The notes beneath the pieces are model-generated. The model did no database searches. It was not told the origin of the DNA and saw only the letters and a list, made by a program, of their open reading frames with translations. From Nitrospira sp. UBA2082 (GTDB lineage: Bacteria > Nitrospirota > Nitrospiria > Nitrospirales > Nitrospiraceae): a stretch of 41,449 nt of DNA. The DNA lies in assembly GCA_002331335.1 (NCBI GenBank), contig DCZO01000026.1, forward strand, positions 32,556-74,004. The letters are read 5' to 3'. Both the position numbers and the translations under genes were made by a program. Of this stretch, positions 24,183 through 33,560 are shown one piece after another (positions within the stretch are counted from its first letter, which is position 1; each line of letters starts with the position of its first letter).

Positions 24183-24575
24183 CTAGAACTGTGTGGCGTT
24201 GTAGGCAAAGTCGCGGACCTTCTTGTCCTCGTCATACTTGATGATGATGGTCAGGGTGCGCTGCCGCTGCGAACTGGAACTGTCGCGTGCGGCGGCACCG
24301 AGGATGATGATCCCAGCAAAGGATGACCTGGACGTGTCAACCCGATCGGTGGACACCTTGTCATAGATCCACACCTCGCGTCGCTTCTCATCCGTCGTGA
24401 CGATGTTGGGACTGCCGAGCAGTTCCGCGACCTGAGACGCCGGCATCCCGACTTTGACCTCACCCTGCACTTTCCCGACAGTCAGCCGATCTTCTTTGAT
24501 TTCGGCCTGCCCGCCCACACATCCCGCGGTAGCCACCATGAGGCACACACCCACTGCAATCCATGTCTGTTTCAT
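24183..24575 (-). CDS. BamE/SmpA-like outer membrane lipoprotein
   Basis: A 130-residue lipoprotein. The start at ATG 24575 has AGGAGGGAAG upstream, and the signal (MKQTWIAVGVCLMVATAGC) ends in lipobox TAGC. The mature part has the SmpA/OmlA (BamE) pattern: a helix with VKVGMPASQVAELLGSPN, then VWIYDKVSTD as a strand and LTIIIKYDEDKKVRDFAYN as the closing strands. BamE is the small lipoprotein partner of the outer membrane protein insertion machine; this one is a relative and may have another job. It heads an operon with three paralogous lipoproteins and an MFS transporter. A Ser/Arg-rich insert (ARDSSSSQRQR) lies before the last strand. No bamA gene is near. Confidence 0.82.
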   Translation of the reverse strand: MKQTWIAVGVCLMVATAGCVGGQAEIKEDRLTVGKVQGEVKVGMPASQVAELLGSPNIVTTDEKRREVWIYDKVSTDRVDTSRSSFAGIIILGAAARDSSSSQRQRTLTIIIKYDEDKKVRDFAYNATQF

Positions 24576-24659
24576 CGGCTTCCCTCCTCGGAAATAATCC
24601 ACACTTGTGTTGATGCAGACTCTCGTCTGTAACGATACCGTTTCACGGCAAAGAACTAC

Positions 24660-26114
24660 TCAGGATCCTTCCTCCTCCTGACCGTCGTCGTAGGGAGAGG
24701 GAATGCCGTAGCGCTTGCATTTCTCCCAGAGCGCCTTACGGGACAGCCCCAAGATTTTTGCGCCGGTCGTGCGACTGCCATCGACCCGTTCCAGCACGGA
24801 GACGATGTAGTCTTTCTCGAAAACTTCCCGTGCCTCAGCGAGCGTCGTCAACGGCCCATCGGCCTTCTTCTTGCCGCCGGTCAGGCCCTCACTGCAAAAG
24901 CCACACGACTCTTGCGGGATACCGCCGAGATAGGGACAGGACTGGAACCCGCAGAGATCCTCCGGCCGAATCGATCCCCGCTCGTGCCCGAGCGCCACTG
25001 CCCGCTCGACCATGTTGACCAACTCACGCACATTCCCTGGATAGGAATACCGGAGCAGCAGTTCGCGGGCCGGCGGAGAAAAGCCCTTCAGTTTCTTGTT
25101 GAGTTTTCCCGAGCAGGCATCGAGCACGTGCTCGGCAATTACCAGAATGTCTTCTTGTCGTTCTCTCAGCGGAGGGACGATGACTTGCACGACATTGAGC
25201 CGATAATAGAGATCCTCGCGGAACCGGCCTTGTGCCACCTCTTTGCGCAGATCTTTTTGCGTGGCGCACACCAGGCGGACGTCCGCGTCGATCGTATCAT
25301 TCCCGCCTACGCGCTCAAACTTCCGCTCCTGCAAGACCCGCAGCAGTTTCACCTGAACCACCGGCGACAGTTCTCCGATTTCGTCGAGAAACAAGGTGCC
25401 CCGATGGGCCAGCTCGAAACGTCCCCGCCGCTGGCGCAGCGCACCGGTGAAGGCGCCTTTTTCGTGACCGAACAACTCGGCCTCCAGCAATGTCTCCGGC
25501 AACGCCGCACAGCTGACTTTGATCAGCGGTTGATCCCGCCGCGGGCTGTTCTGATGGACTGCGTTGGCCACCAATTCTTTGCCCGTTCCACTCTCACCCA
25601 GAATCAGTACCGTCGAATCGGTGGCCGCTACCAGCTTGATCTTGTCCAGCACTCCGCGCATTCGGCTGTTCGCCCCCAAAATGCCGTTGAAGCTGAACTT
25701 TTCCTCTAAGGTCGCTTTCAGATCCTGATTCTCTCGGCGCAAGGTGACGACGCGGGCAACCCGGTCGACGATCAACAGCAGTTCATCCATCTGAAACGGC
25801 TTGGTCAGGTAATCCACTGCGCCCAACTTCATCGCACCCACCGCGGTTTCCACCGACCCATGCGCCGTAATCACGATCACATCCGTATCCGGGGATTTGT
25901 CTTTCGCCGCTTTGAGCACGGTCAGTCCGTCGGCTCCGGGCAATCGCAGGTCGGTGATGACCAAGTCGAACGTGTGCTTCCAAATGGCCTCCACGCCTTC
26001 GGTGCCCGACCCCGCCGCGTACACATCGTAGCCTACGGCCTCCAGCGCATCCACCATCGAGAGCCGCATCAACGGCTCGTCATCCACTAAGAGGATGGAC
26101 AGTCCCTTCATCAT
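24660..26114 (-). CDS. NtrC-family sigma-54 response regulator with a four-Cys insert
   Basis: A 484-residue transcription activator. The receiver domain (1-125) has the acidic pocket D11-D12, phospho-acceptor D55 and switch Lys105. The AAA+ domain (145-385) has Walker A GESGTGKE (173-180), the GAFTGA loop (220-225) that contacts sigma-54, and Walker B LFLDEIG (241-247). The helix-turn-helix is at about 430-470. Between AAA+ and HTH (388-407) lies C388-X4-C393-X10-C404-X2-C407, which is not usual in the family and could bind metal or an FeS cluster or sense redox. The start ATG overlaps the kinase stop by four bases (ATGA), so the pair is one operon. Target promoters are unknown; I found no clear -24/-12 site in the window. 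Confidence 0.95.
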   Translation of the reverse strand: MMKGLSILLVDDEPLMRLSMVDALEAVGYDVYAAGSGTEGVEAIWKHTFDLVITDLRLPGADGLTVLKAAKDKSPDTDVIVITAHGSVETAVGAMKLGAVDYLTKPFQMDELLLIVDRVARVVTLRRENQDLKATLEEKFSFNGILGANSRMRGVLDKIKLVAATDSTVLILGESGTGKELVANAVHQNSPRRDQPLIKVSCAALPETLLEAELFGHEKGAFTGALRQRRGRFELAHRGTLFLDEIGELSPVVQVKLLRVLQERKFERVGGNDTIDADVRLVCATQKDLRKEVAQGRFREDLYYRLNVVQVIVPPLRERQEDILVIAEHVLDACSGKLNKKLKGFSPPARELLLRYSYPGNVRELVNMVERAVALGHERGSIRPEDLCGFQSCPYLGGIPQESCGFCSEGLTGGKKKADGPLTTLAEAREVFEKDYIVSVLERVDGSRTTGAKILGLSRKALWEKCKRYGIPSPYDDGQEEEGS

Positions 26115-29100
26115 CTCTTCTCCACCAACACGCGCTCACGGGATACGGGCAGACAGAGCGTAAACGTCGTGCCCTTGCCAACTTCGCTCTCCACCAAGAT
26201 CTTGCCGCCATGGCGTTCCATAATCCCGAGGTTCACGGAAAGCCCCAGCCCCGTCCCTTCCCCTTCGCCCTTCGTCGTAAAGAACGGATCGAACACGCGC
26301 GGCAACACCGAAGCAGGAATTCCCGATCCCGTATCGCTGACTTCGACCCGGCAAATGCCCTCGGCCACGGAGGTCCGGATCGTCAGCAGACCTCCGCGCT
26401 TCATGGCCTGCACGGCGTTCAAAATCAGATTCATCAAGACCTGCTCGATCATGTGGCGATCCACCATGACGTGGGGCAGACCCTGCCCCAAGCGAGTCTC
26501 CAAGGTGATGCGATTGGGCGCGAATAGATGTGTCGTCAAGACCAGCACTTGGTCGACGATCCCGTTGATGTCAGCAGGGCTGAATTCCGGCTCATGTTGC
26601 TGCGAGAAGTCGAGGAGCTGCCGCACGATCTTCTGCACTCGGCGAACGCCGTGCTCCATAGAGGCCCAATACTCCTCCTGGCGCGCCGCGGACACTCCAC
26701 CCTTCCGCAAATTGTAGAGACAGTTGAGAATCCCGCCGAGCGGGTTGTTGATTTCGTGCGCCACCCCGGCAGCCAATTTCCCGATGGACGCCAGTTTCTC
26801 AGAGTTGCGGATCTGCTGCTCCAGTTTTTTCGTGTCCGTCATGTCGCGCGCAATGCCGAGCACACCGAGGATTTCCCCATCCGCTCCCTGCAGCGGCGAC
26901 ACGCTGACCATGACCGTGCGGACCTCACCCAGGCGGGTGACCACTTCGACTTCATAGACCTGCTTGGCGCCGATATCCAACGAACTCTTCAGCCGACGGC
27001 CTCGGTGGCGACGGGAGAGCAATGAGAGATACGGCCGTCCCAGGAGATCCTCCTTGCGGTAGCCCCAGGTGTCGACTTTGCTGTTGACGTAGGTAAATCG
27101 CTGCTCTTGGTCGAGCGTGTAGATGACATCGTTGGCGTTTTCTAGCAAATTCTCCAAATACTGTTTCGTCTGCTCGATCTCTTCGGTCCGCTCTCGGACT
27201 TTCGACTCGAGACCCTCCCGATATGACTCCAGCTGGCGCTCGAGTTTTTTCCGATCCGTAATGTCCCGGAGCTGTACCATCACCAACGTGCGATCGGCGT
27301 CTCCAACCTGAATCAGATCCATTTCGACCGATGTCTCCACCCCTCCGGCATGGCATACGGTCAATTCCTGCGTGGGAACCCGTTGGTAGGCTGCGCCGGC
27401 CTCGCGCAGCCGATCCGCAAAGGCCTGGCGGTCCTTGACCGGCACGATATCGAGCACGCTCCGTCCGATGACGCTTGCCTCTGTATACCCCAGCACCTGC
27501 TCTTCCCGTTTATTGACGGCAACAACCGTCCCATCGGCGTTGACCATAAAGACCGAGTCGGCCACCTGATCGAACAGGGCTTTGTACCGAGCCTGTGACG
27601 CGACCAGCTCGTGCGTGCGCTCCGACACCGCCTGTTCCAGTCCGGAGGTATAGCGGCGCAGCTCCTGCTCCAATCGACGACGCTCCGTCACATCACGGAC
27701 AAACGCACGCGAATGAACCAGCCCCCCGTGTGCCTGATCGAACAACGCCGTGGCATGGATCTCCACATCGATCGGACAACCATCCTTCGCCAGCAGCACC
27801 GTGTCCATCGATCCCTGCCCTTGGGCGACCAACCGCTCGAGAAACTGCAGCACCACCGCTTCATTCCCGCGCGGCACCAGATCCCAGAGTTTCAGGGCCA
27901 GCATCTCGTCGAACGTATACCCCAGCTTGTCGAGACCGGTTTTATTGACATGCACGAACCGGCCTCGGCGATCCAACTGGTAGATCATCTCCGGCGAATG
28001 CTCGATGAGATCGCGGTACCGCTCCTCCAATCGCCGAACCTCCTCCATCCGCTGCTCGATTTGGCCGAACGAACGTTGAAGATTGCAGGCCATCTGGTTG
28101 AACGCCTCAGCAAGCCGCTCGATTTCATCTCCGGTTTTCAGCTCCAACCGCTGTTCCAAGCGGCCGCTCCCGATCTCCTGGACTCCGTCGTGCAACAGCC
28201 GGATAGGTTTAGCGATCCGCCTGGCCACGGCCACTCCCGTCCCACACAGCACTGCAAGCACAATCCCCCCAAACACCATGACCTTGGCCATCAACGCGCC
28301 GAGCGGCGCGAAGGTTTCCCCTGGATCTTGGCGCACCACCGTCACCCAGGTCTTGCCGCCGACGCTCCCCGGCGCAAGGCCGTCGGCGAATCGAACCGGC
28401 GCGAAACCGATCAAGGCATCCTTCCGCCCGTGCGAATCGTCGGCGGCTTCGCCCCATCCTGGCTTCAAGGATCCGAGCAGGCTGCCGAAGTCTGCCGTCA
28501 GCGTATGGGCTTCGGGAGCCAAGACCGGACACATCACCAAGGTCCCGTCTGAATTGAACAGCATGGCATGGCCGGTTGAGCCGAATGCCACTTCGGCGAT
28601 CGACTGGAACAGGGTGTCGCGGCGCAGTAAAATCGTCACCGCTCCGATCACACCCTGCTGTTGGTCATCCATGATCGGCGCCGCCACAACAACGACGTGG
28701 GTTCCAAAAGCCGGTTCGAAGATCATCTCTCCGACGTAAGGCTGCCGGCTGCCCCCTTTCACCACCGCCTGCCACCAGGCGGTCTTGGCATATGAATAGT
28801 CCACTTGCGGAATGGAACTGACCACCAGCGCACCCTCGCCGTCCGTCACCAGAATCCCGACGTAATCCGATTTTCGAATTTCATGCCATCGGATCAGAAA
28901 ATTGGTGACGATCCGGTTGACAAAGAGCGGAAACTCGCTGCGTTTATCGCGCTGTCCCCACCGCTGCTGCCAGTCCCTGATGATTTCCAGGATGCTGTTC
29001 TCGTCTTTGCCTTCGTAACTACGGTTCGCTTCCGAGACGGCCGTGCGGAGGAAGGGGGTGGTCGCCAGCTGCTGCGCCTCATTCATGCCGCGGGTGACAT

Positions 29101-29287
29101 GCATTTCGATGCGGCGGGCGGCTTCGACGGCGGCTTCCTTGAAATTCGCCCCGGTCGCCTCGCGCACCGCGCGGCGTTCTTCCACGTAGATAAGAATCAG
29201 AAGGAGAGTCAGCGGAAGGAGACCGACCAGCACGATCGCCGCGATGATCTTTCGCTGGAGGCTGTGAGACCGGCTCCAGAGTGCCAT
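26111..29287 (-). CDS. Membrane sensor histidine kinase with Cache, HAMP and three PAS domains
   Basis: A 1058-residue sensor, partner of the overlapping response regulator. After a first membrane helix (KIIAAIVLVGLLPLTLLLIL, about 12-31) comes a large periplasmic dCache-like domain (about 35-335), then a second helix (VMVFGGIVLAVLCGTGVAVA) and a HAMP linker (about 355-410). PAS domains begin near 415 (YRDLIEHSPEMIYQLDRRG), 560 (YKALFDQVADSVFMVNADG) and 715 (LENLLENANDVIYTLDQEQ). The kinase core has the phospho-acceptor His in GVAHEINNP, the N box QVLMNLILNAVQAM, DTGSGIP and GTGLGLS. Cache domains bind small ligands such as organic acids, but here the ligand is unknown. A soluble redox or gas cue could reach the PAS domains. 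It lies 37 bases after secF. Confidence 0.95.
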   Translation of the reverse strand: MALWSRSHSLQRKIIAAIVLVGLLPLTLLLILIYVEERRAVREATGANFKEAAVEAARRIEMHVTRGMNEAQQLATTPFLRTAVSEANRSYEGKDENSILEIIRDWQQRWGQRDKRSEFPLFVNRIVTNFLIRWHEIRKSDYVGILVTDGEGALVVSSIPQVDYSYAKTAWWQAVVKGGSRQPYVGEMIFEPAFGTHVVVVAAPIMDDQQQGVIGAVTILLRRDTLFQSIAEVAFGSTGHAMLFNSDGTLVMCPVLAPEAHTLTADFGSLLGSLKPGWGEAADDSHGRKDALIGFAPVRFADGLAPGSVGGKTWVTVVRQDPGETFAPLGALMAKVMVFGGIVLAVLCGTGVAVARRIAKPIRLLHDGVQEIGSGRLEQRLELKTGDEIERLAEAFNQMACNLQRSFGQIEQRMEEVRRLEERYRDLIEHSPEMIYQLDRRGRFVHVNKTGLDKLGYTFDEMLALKLWDLVPRGNEAVVLQFLERLVAQGQGSMDTVLLAKDGCPIDVEIHATALFDQAHGGLVHSRAFVRDVTERRRLEQELRRYTSGLEQAVSERTHELVASQARYKALFDQVADSVFMVNADGTVVAVNKREEQVLGYTEASVIGRSVLDIVPVKDRQAFADRLREAGAAYQRVPTQELTVCHAGGVETSVEMDLIQVGDADRTLVMVQLRDITDRKKLERQLESYREGLESKVRERTEEIEQTKQYLENLLENANDVIYTLDQEQRFTYVNSKVDTWGYRKEDLLGRPYLSLLSRRHRGRRLKSSLDIGAKQVYEVEVVTRLGEVRTVMVSVSPLQGADGEILGVLGIARDMTDTKKLEQQIRNSEKLASIGKLAAGVAHEINNPLGGILNCLYNLRKGGVSAARQEEYWASMEHGVRRVQKIVRQLLDFSQQHEPEFSPADINGIVDQVLVLTTHLFAPNRITLETRLGQGLPHVMVDRHMIEQVLMNLILNAVQAMKRGGLLTIRTSVAEGICRVEVSDTGSGIPASVLPRVFDPFFTTKGEGEGTGLGLSVNLGIMERHGGKILVESEVGKGTTFTLCLPVSRERVLVEKR

Positions 29288-29324
29288 AATTTCACCACGG
29301 TGATTTGCTATTTCACCACCCAGT

Positions 29325-30242
29325 TCAGCTGCGTTTCAAGAGCCGGCCCCCGCTTCCCGGCCAGAGCAGCAAGAGCGGGCTGGCGACGAATACGGACGAG
29401 TACGTACCGAAAATGACGCCCCAGAGCAACGCGAGCGAGAAGTCATGCAACACTTCTCCTCCCGCCAGGGTCAACGGGATCAAGACGAGCACGACCGTCA
29501 AACTCGTCACGATCGTGCGGCTCAACACCTGATTGACCGCGTTGTTGATTGTCTCTTCTTCCGTCTCGCGGCGGCGCATTTTCAGGTTTTCCCTGATTCG
29601 GTCGAATACCACGACGGTGTCGGTCAGGGAATAGCCCGCCAGCGTCAGAAGCGCCGTTACGATCAAGAGCGTGATTTCCTTGTCCAAAATGTAAAAGGCG
29701 CCGACCACGGCCAGCACGTCGTGGAACGTCGCCAGCGCGGCCGCCACGCCGAACCGTAACTCAAACCGAGCCGCGATATACATGATGATGCCGGCGAATG
29801 AGATGACAATGGCAATCAGCGCATCCTCTTGAAGTTTCTTGCCGATCGTCGGACCGATCTCGGTGGTGGAGTCGACCACGAATTTGTTGTTCGGAAATTC
29901 CTTCGCGAAGACCCCTACGACCCGTTCCGCCGTTTTTTCTTCGATCGTGGTCGACGCCTTCACACGAATGAGCAGCTTATTGTCCTGCCCAAATTCCTGA
30001 AGCTCAGCATCGCCGACTCCGTTCGATTCGAGGGCCTTGCGTGCGTCGTCGATGCGAACCGCCTGGTCGAATTTCAGTTGCACGGCTGTGCCACCCGCGA
30101 AATCGATGCCGAGATTGGCCGAGCCCCGCGCGATCTGAACCAGGGCAATCAGCCCGAGCACCACCATGACGCCGGAAAAAGCGAAGGCAATCTTGCGCTT
30201 GCCCATGAAATCGATGTTGGTCTTTCCGAGAATCTCTAACAT
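29325..30242 (-). CDS. secF: Protein export membrane protein SecF
   Basis: A 305-residue membrane protein with six helices. It has the N-terminal helix, the periplasmic P4-like domain (about residues 35-130) and the family signature AGYSLTDTVVVFDRIRE in the fourth to fifth helices. The opening (FMGKRKIAFAFSGVMVVLGL and NLGIDFAGGTAVQL) is the conserved SecF start. It works with SecD to drive late steps of Sec export by the proton gradient. It lies 95 bases after secD, across a repeat-like gap, and just before the sensor kinase gene. No anomaly is seen. Confidence 0.97.
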   Translation of the reverse strand: MLEILGKTNIDFMGKRKIAFAFSGVMVVLGLIALVQIARGSANLGIDFAGGTAVQLKFDQAVRIDDARKALESNGVGDAELQEFGQDNKLLIRVKASTTIEEKTAERVVGVFAKEFPNNKFVVDSTTEIGPTIGKKLQEDALIAIVISFAGIIMYIAARFELRFGVAAALATFHDVLAVVGAFYILDKEITLLIVTALLTLAGYSLTDTVVVFDRIRENLKMRRRETEEETINNAVNQVLSRTIVTSLTVVLVLIPLTLAGGEVLHDFSLALLWGVIFGTYSSVFVASPLLLLWPGSGGRLLKRS

Positions 30243-30255
30243 GCGTACTCCTCAA

Positions 30256-30334
30256 TTTGCAGCCGACAAGCGGGCAAGCTGACAGGTCTCATGATCTTGC
30301 TCGCTTGCTTGTCAGCCTGTCTCCTGTCCGCCAT
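30256..30334. repeat. Imperfect intergenic repeat between secD and secF
   Basis: GCCGACAAGCGGGCAAGCTGACAGG on one side is partly matched by the inverted GCTTGCTTGTCAGCCTGTCTCC on the other, with GCAAG and GACA units repeated. Together they could fold as a long hairpin. It has no T-run, so it is more like a REP-type element or attenuator than a plain terminator. Confidence 0.4.
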
Positions 30335-30337
30335 CGC

Positions 30338-31981
30338 CTAAATGCTCAATGTCTCCACCTTATGCCGCTGATTCGACAGATCGAAAATCACCTTGGTCCC
30401 CACCAGCGCCGTGAACAGGTTGATCGTGATTCCCAAACAGAGCGTCACGGCAAACCCCTTGATCGGCCCGGTTCCGAACAGAAACAGGGCCACGCCGGTG
30501 ATCAGCGTGGTCACGTGCGAGTCGATGATCGTCAGCAAGGCCTTGTCGTAGCCTCCATCGATCGCCGTGCGGACGGTCTTGCCATTCCGCAGCTCTTCAC
30601 GAATACGTTCGAAGATCAGCACGTTCGAGTCGACCCCCATGCCGATGGTGAGCACGATGCCGGCAATGCCAGGCAGCGTCAAGGTCGCGGTTAACGCCGA
30701 CAGCGCACCCATGAGGCAGAGCAAGTTCAAGATCAGCGCGAAATCCGCGATTGCTCCCGACAGGCGGTAATACACCATCATGAAGATCACCACCATCACG
30801 CCGGCGAAAAGCGTCGCCCGAACACCTTTATCGATCGAATCTTGCCCGAGCGAAGGACCGACGGTCAGATCTTGCACAATCTTCAGCGGCGCCGGCAACG
30901 CGCCGGCCCGCAACACAATCGCGAGATCGTTGGCTTCCTGGGTCGTGAAGGTTCCTGTGATCTGCGCACGCCCTCCAGATATCCGTTCTTGAATGACCGG
31001 GGCGGAGTAAATGGTGTTATCGAGAACCACTGCCATGCGTTTCTTGACGTTTTCCCCAGTGATTCGTTCAAACTCTTGTCCTCCCCGAGAGTCGAAGGTA
31101 ATCGAAACATAGGGATCGTTGAATTGGCCGATCGAGACCCTGGCATCGCTCAGCACATCGCCGGTCAACATCACACGTTTCTTGACGAGATATGGGATGC
31201 GGTATTCTCGGCCGGTATCCTTGTCGACCGCCCGCTCAAACAGGATCTGGTCTCCTTCGGGCAGCTTGCTCTCAAACTGCTGGAGGATCTCGGCCTCCTT
31301 GTCCTTGGGAATACGGGCCGGCAAATCGACCCGCATCTGATTATCTTCGTCCAGCATCTTGAACTCGAGGAGCGCCGTTTCCTTGATGAGGTCTTTCGCA
31401 CGCTTCGGCTCCTTGACGCCGGGCAGCTGCACCACGATTTGGTTTAACCCCTGCCGCTGCACCACCGGCTCTGCCACCCCGAACTGGTCGATACGGTTTC
31501 GGATTGTCTCCAGCGCTTGGTTGATGGCCGAATCCTTGATACGCTTGGACTCCGCGTCGCGGAGTTCCCATACCAACGACGTCGCGGATCCGGCCGATTC
31601 CCGTTCCGTGAACGTTGGATAGTCATCAATCAACTTCTGAATCTGTGCCTTCAGATCCGCGTTCTGAAATTGAATCGTAATGACCTCCGGTCCGGTGCGT
31701 TTGACCGATTCGACCGGAATCTTCTTGTCGACCAGCTGGTCCTGGAGCGCCGTCACGGTGCGATCGACCGCGATCTCCACGGCGCGCGCTTCCTCGACTT
31801 CCATCACCATATGGATGCCGCCCTGGAGGTCCAATCCCAGCGTAATCCCCTTATTAGGAAGCACCGCCTTTGCCCAACCAGGTAGCGCTTGATACGCCGG
31901 TTGGTACGACGGCAGGAAGCTTACCAGCGAGACCACCACCAGCAGCACCACCAACAACAACCGCCCGCGGACTTTCTTCAT
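30338..31981 (-). CDS. secD: Protein translocase subunit SecD
   Basis: A 547-residue membrane protein. One N-terminal helix, the large periplasmic P1 domain with GITLGLDLQGGIHMVMEVE at its start, and six helices at the C-terminus carrying GMGVDSNVLIFERIREELR, the proton-pathway signature. It partners with SecF in the Sec translocon and, with YajC, forms an ancillary complex. ATG start 31981. It lies 30 bases after yajC and 95 before secF, the common yajC-secD-secF order. Length and motifs are normal. Confidence 0.97.
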   Translation of the reverse strand: MKKVRGRLLLVVLLVVVSLVSFLPSYQPAYQALPGWAKAVLPNKGITLGLDLQGGIHMVMEVEEARAVEIAVDRTVTALQDQLVDKKIPVESVKRTGPEVITIQFQNADLKAQIQKLIDDYPTFTERESAGSATSLVWELRDAESKRIKDSAINQALETIRNRIDQFGVAEPVVQRQGLNQIVVQLPGVKEPKRAKDLIKETALLEFKMLDEDNQMRVDLPARIPKDKEAEILQQFESKLPEGDQILFERAVDKDTGREYRIPYLVKKRVMLTGDVLSDARVSIGQFNDPYVSITFDSRGGQEFERITGENVKKRMAVVLDNTIYSAPVIQERISGGRAQITGTFTTQEANDLAIVLRAGALPAPLKIVQDLTVGPSLGQDSIDKGVRATLFAGVMVVIFMMVYYRLSGAIADFALILNLLCLMGALSALTATLTLPGIAGIVLTIGMGVDSNVLIFERIREELRNGKTVRTAIDGGYDKALLTIIDSHVTTLITGVALFLFGTGPIKGFAVTLCLGITINLFTALVGTKVIFDLSNQRHKVETLSI

Positions 31982-32011
31982 ATCGTCTTCAACCCCTCTG
32001 TTGCACGCAGA

Positions 32012-32356
32012 CTATGCGTCCTTATCCTTATCCTCATCGTCTCCCCGGAGCCGGGCGATGTTTTCCCGCTGCATCTTGATTTTGACATTGTCGGCGATCT
32101 GCACCGTCACCGTGTCCTTTCCAAGATTGGTGACAGTTCCCCAAATACCCGACGTGGTCACAATCTTGTCGCCTTTCTTCACCGCATCCACCACCGCCTT
32201 TTGATCTTTCTGCCTCTTTTGTTGCGGACGAATCACCAGAAAATAGAAGATGATAAAAATCAAGGCGAACGGGATTAACGACAGCAGCCCGCCCGCTCCC
32301 GATCCCGACGATCCCCCACCCGTCCCCTGAGCCCACGCTACGGATTCCATCAGCAT
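32012..32356 (-). CDS. yajC: Preprotein translocase subunit YajC
   Basis: A 114-residue protein with one membrane helix (LIPFALIFIIFYFLVIRP) followed by QQKRQKDQKAVVDAVKKGDK, the conserved YajC stretch. A cytoplasmic beta-rich end (IVTTSGIWGTVTNL, VTVQIADNVKIKMQRENIAR) follows. It joins SecDF in the Sec accessory complex. ATG 32356 is chosen because GAGGGGGAAC lies about nine bases upstream; the longer upstream frame overlaps tgt. ATG 32350 is also possible. It starts 20 bases after tgt, the classic order. Confidence 0.95.
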   Translation of the reverse strand: MLMESVAWAQGTGGGSSGSGAGGLLSLIPFALIFIIFYFLVIRPQQKRQKDQKAVVDAVKKGDKIVTTSGIWGTVTNLGKDTVTVQIADNVKIKMQRENIARLRGDDEDKDKDA

Positions 32357-32376
32357 CGAACAGTTCCCCCTCTTTG

Positions 32377-33540
32377 TTAGAGATCGTGCACCGTCTCGGC
32401 ATCGCCCTCGGCGGAGACCGTGGCGTCGGATCCTTCCCGCGCGTGAGCGCGATAAAATGCTTCTCGGAATGCCTCGAACGTGCCGTGCGCGATGGCGGCC
32501 CGAATCCGGCGCATGAGGTCCGAAAAATACCAGAGGTTGTGCACCGTATTGAGCCGTGACGCCAGCATGTCCTTGACCATGAACAGATGATGCAGGTAGG
32601 CCCGTGAGTATCGTCGGCAGACCGGACATCCACAGTCCGGATCAATCGGCCTTTCGTCACGGGCATACTGCGCCTGTTTGATGACGACCCGCCCTCCTGC
32701 GGCAAACAACGAGCCGGTCCGGCCGTGCCGGGAGGGTACCACACAGTCGAACAAGTCGATCCCGCGCGCGACGCCTTCGATCAAATCCTCCGGATGTCCG
32801 ACCCCCATGAGGTAGCGCGGCTTGTTGTCCGGCAATTCTGGCACCGTCACATTGAGCATCGCATGCATGTCGGCCTTGCTCTCCCCCACGGACAAACCGC
32901 CGACCGCGTAACCCTCGAACCCCAGTGCCGTCACATCCCGTGCCGACTGCACGCGCAAGTCCTGATCCAACCCGCCTTGGACGATGCCGAAGAGCGCCTG
33001 GTCCGTCCTCCGCCGGCTGGCCTGGCACCGTTCCGCCCACAGTGTGGTGCGCCGCACACTGTCCTGAACCGCCTCCCGGCTCGCAGGCAACGCGACACAT
33101 TCATCGAACGCCATGATGATGTCGGCCCCCAGCGCTTCCTGAATCTCGACGGCTGTCTCCGGCGTAATGAAATGGGTCGAGCCGTCGAGGTGGGACTGAA
33201 ACGTCACCCCCTCATCCGTCACCGTGCGCAGCTTGGCCAGGCTGAAGACTTGAAATCCGCCGCTGTCCGTGAGAATCGCCCCGGGCCAACCGGTGAATTC
33301 GTGCAGCCCCCCCAGTTCAGCTACAAGTTTGTGCCCTGGACGGAGAGACAAATGATAGGCATTATTCAGCATCAACCGAAATCCCAGGCTCGATAACTCC
33401 TCCGGCTCAAGACCCTTCACCGGCCCCAAGGAGCCGACCGGCATGAAGGCGGGCGTCTCGATTACCGCACGGGCGGTGCGGAGCCGGCCGAGGCGGGCTG
33501 AGGTCCGCGCATCACGCTGCCGAAGCTGGTACCCGATCAT
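32377..33540 (-). CDS. tgt: tRNA-guanine transglycosylase
   Basis: A 387-residue enzyme that replaces guanine 34 with the queuosine precursor preQ1 in GUN tRNAs. Seen: DSGGFQVFSL (D92 catalytic acid), MAFDECVA (D146), YAVGGLSVGES, and IDLFDCVVPSRHGRTGSLF, in which D265 is the nucleophile. The zinc site is C303-X-C305-X2-C308 with a His near 317. Length and order of motifs are normal for bacterial Tgt. It lies 20 bases after argS and 20 before yajC, in the common tgt-yajC-secD-secF cluster. ATG 33540. No riboswitch is visible here. Confidence 0.97.
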   Translation of the reverse strand: MIGYQLRQRDARTSARLGRLRTARAVIETPAFMPVGSLGPVKGLEPEELSSLGFRLMLNNAYHLSLRPGHKLVAELGGLHEFTGWPGAILTDSGGFQVFSLAKLRTVTDEGVTFQSHLDGSTHFITPETAVEIQEALGADIIMAFDECVALPASREAVQDSVRRTTLWAERCQASRRRTDQALFGIVQGGLDQDLRVQSARDVTALGFEGYAVGGLSVGESKADMHAMLNVTVPELPDNKPRYLMGVGHPEDLIEGVARGIDLFDCVVPSRHGRTGSLFAAGGRVVIKQAQYARDERPIDPDCGCPVCRRYSRAYLHHLFMVKDMLASRLNTVHNLWYFSDLMRRIRAAIAHGTFEAFREAFYRAHAREGSDATVSAEGDAETVHDL

Positions 33541-33560
33541 GATTCGTGTGCCATTCTCAT

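Noticed and set aside
24610..24630. Small hairpin CAGAC/GTCTG between the lipoprotein operon and the regulator
   Set aside because: A five-base-pair stem without T-run is too weak to call.
32357..32629. Longer start for yajC
   Set aside because: It runs into tgt and lacks the YajC pattern; ATG 32356 has a good ribosome site.
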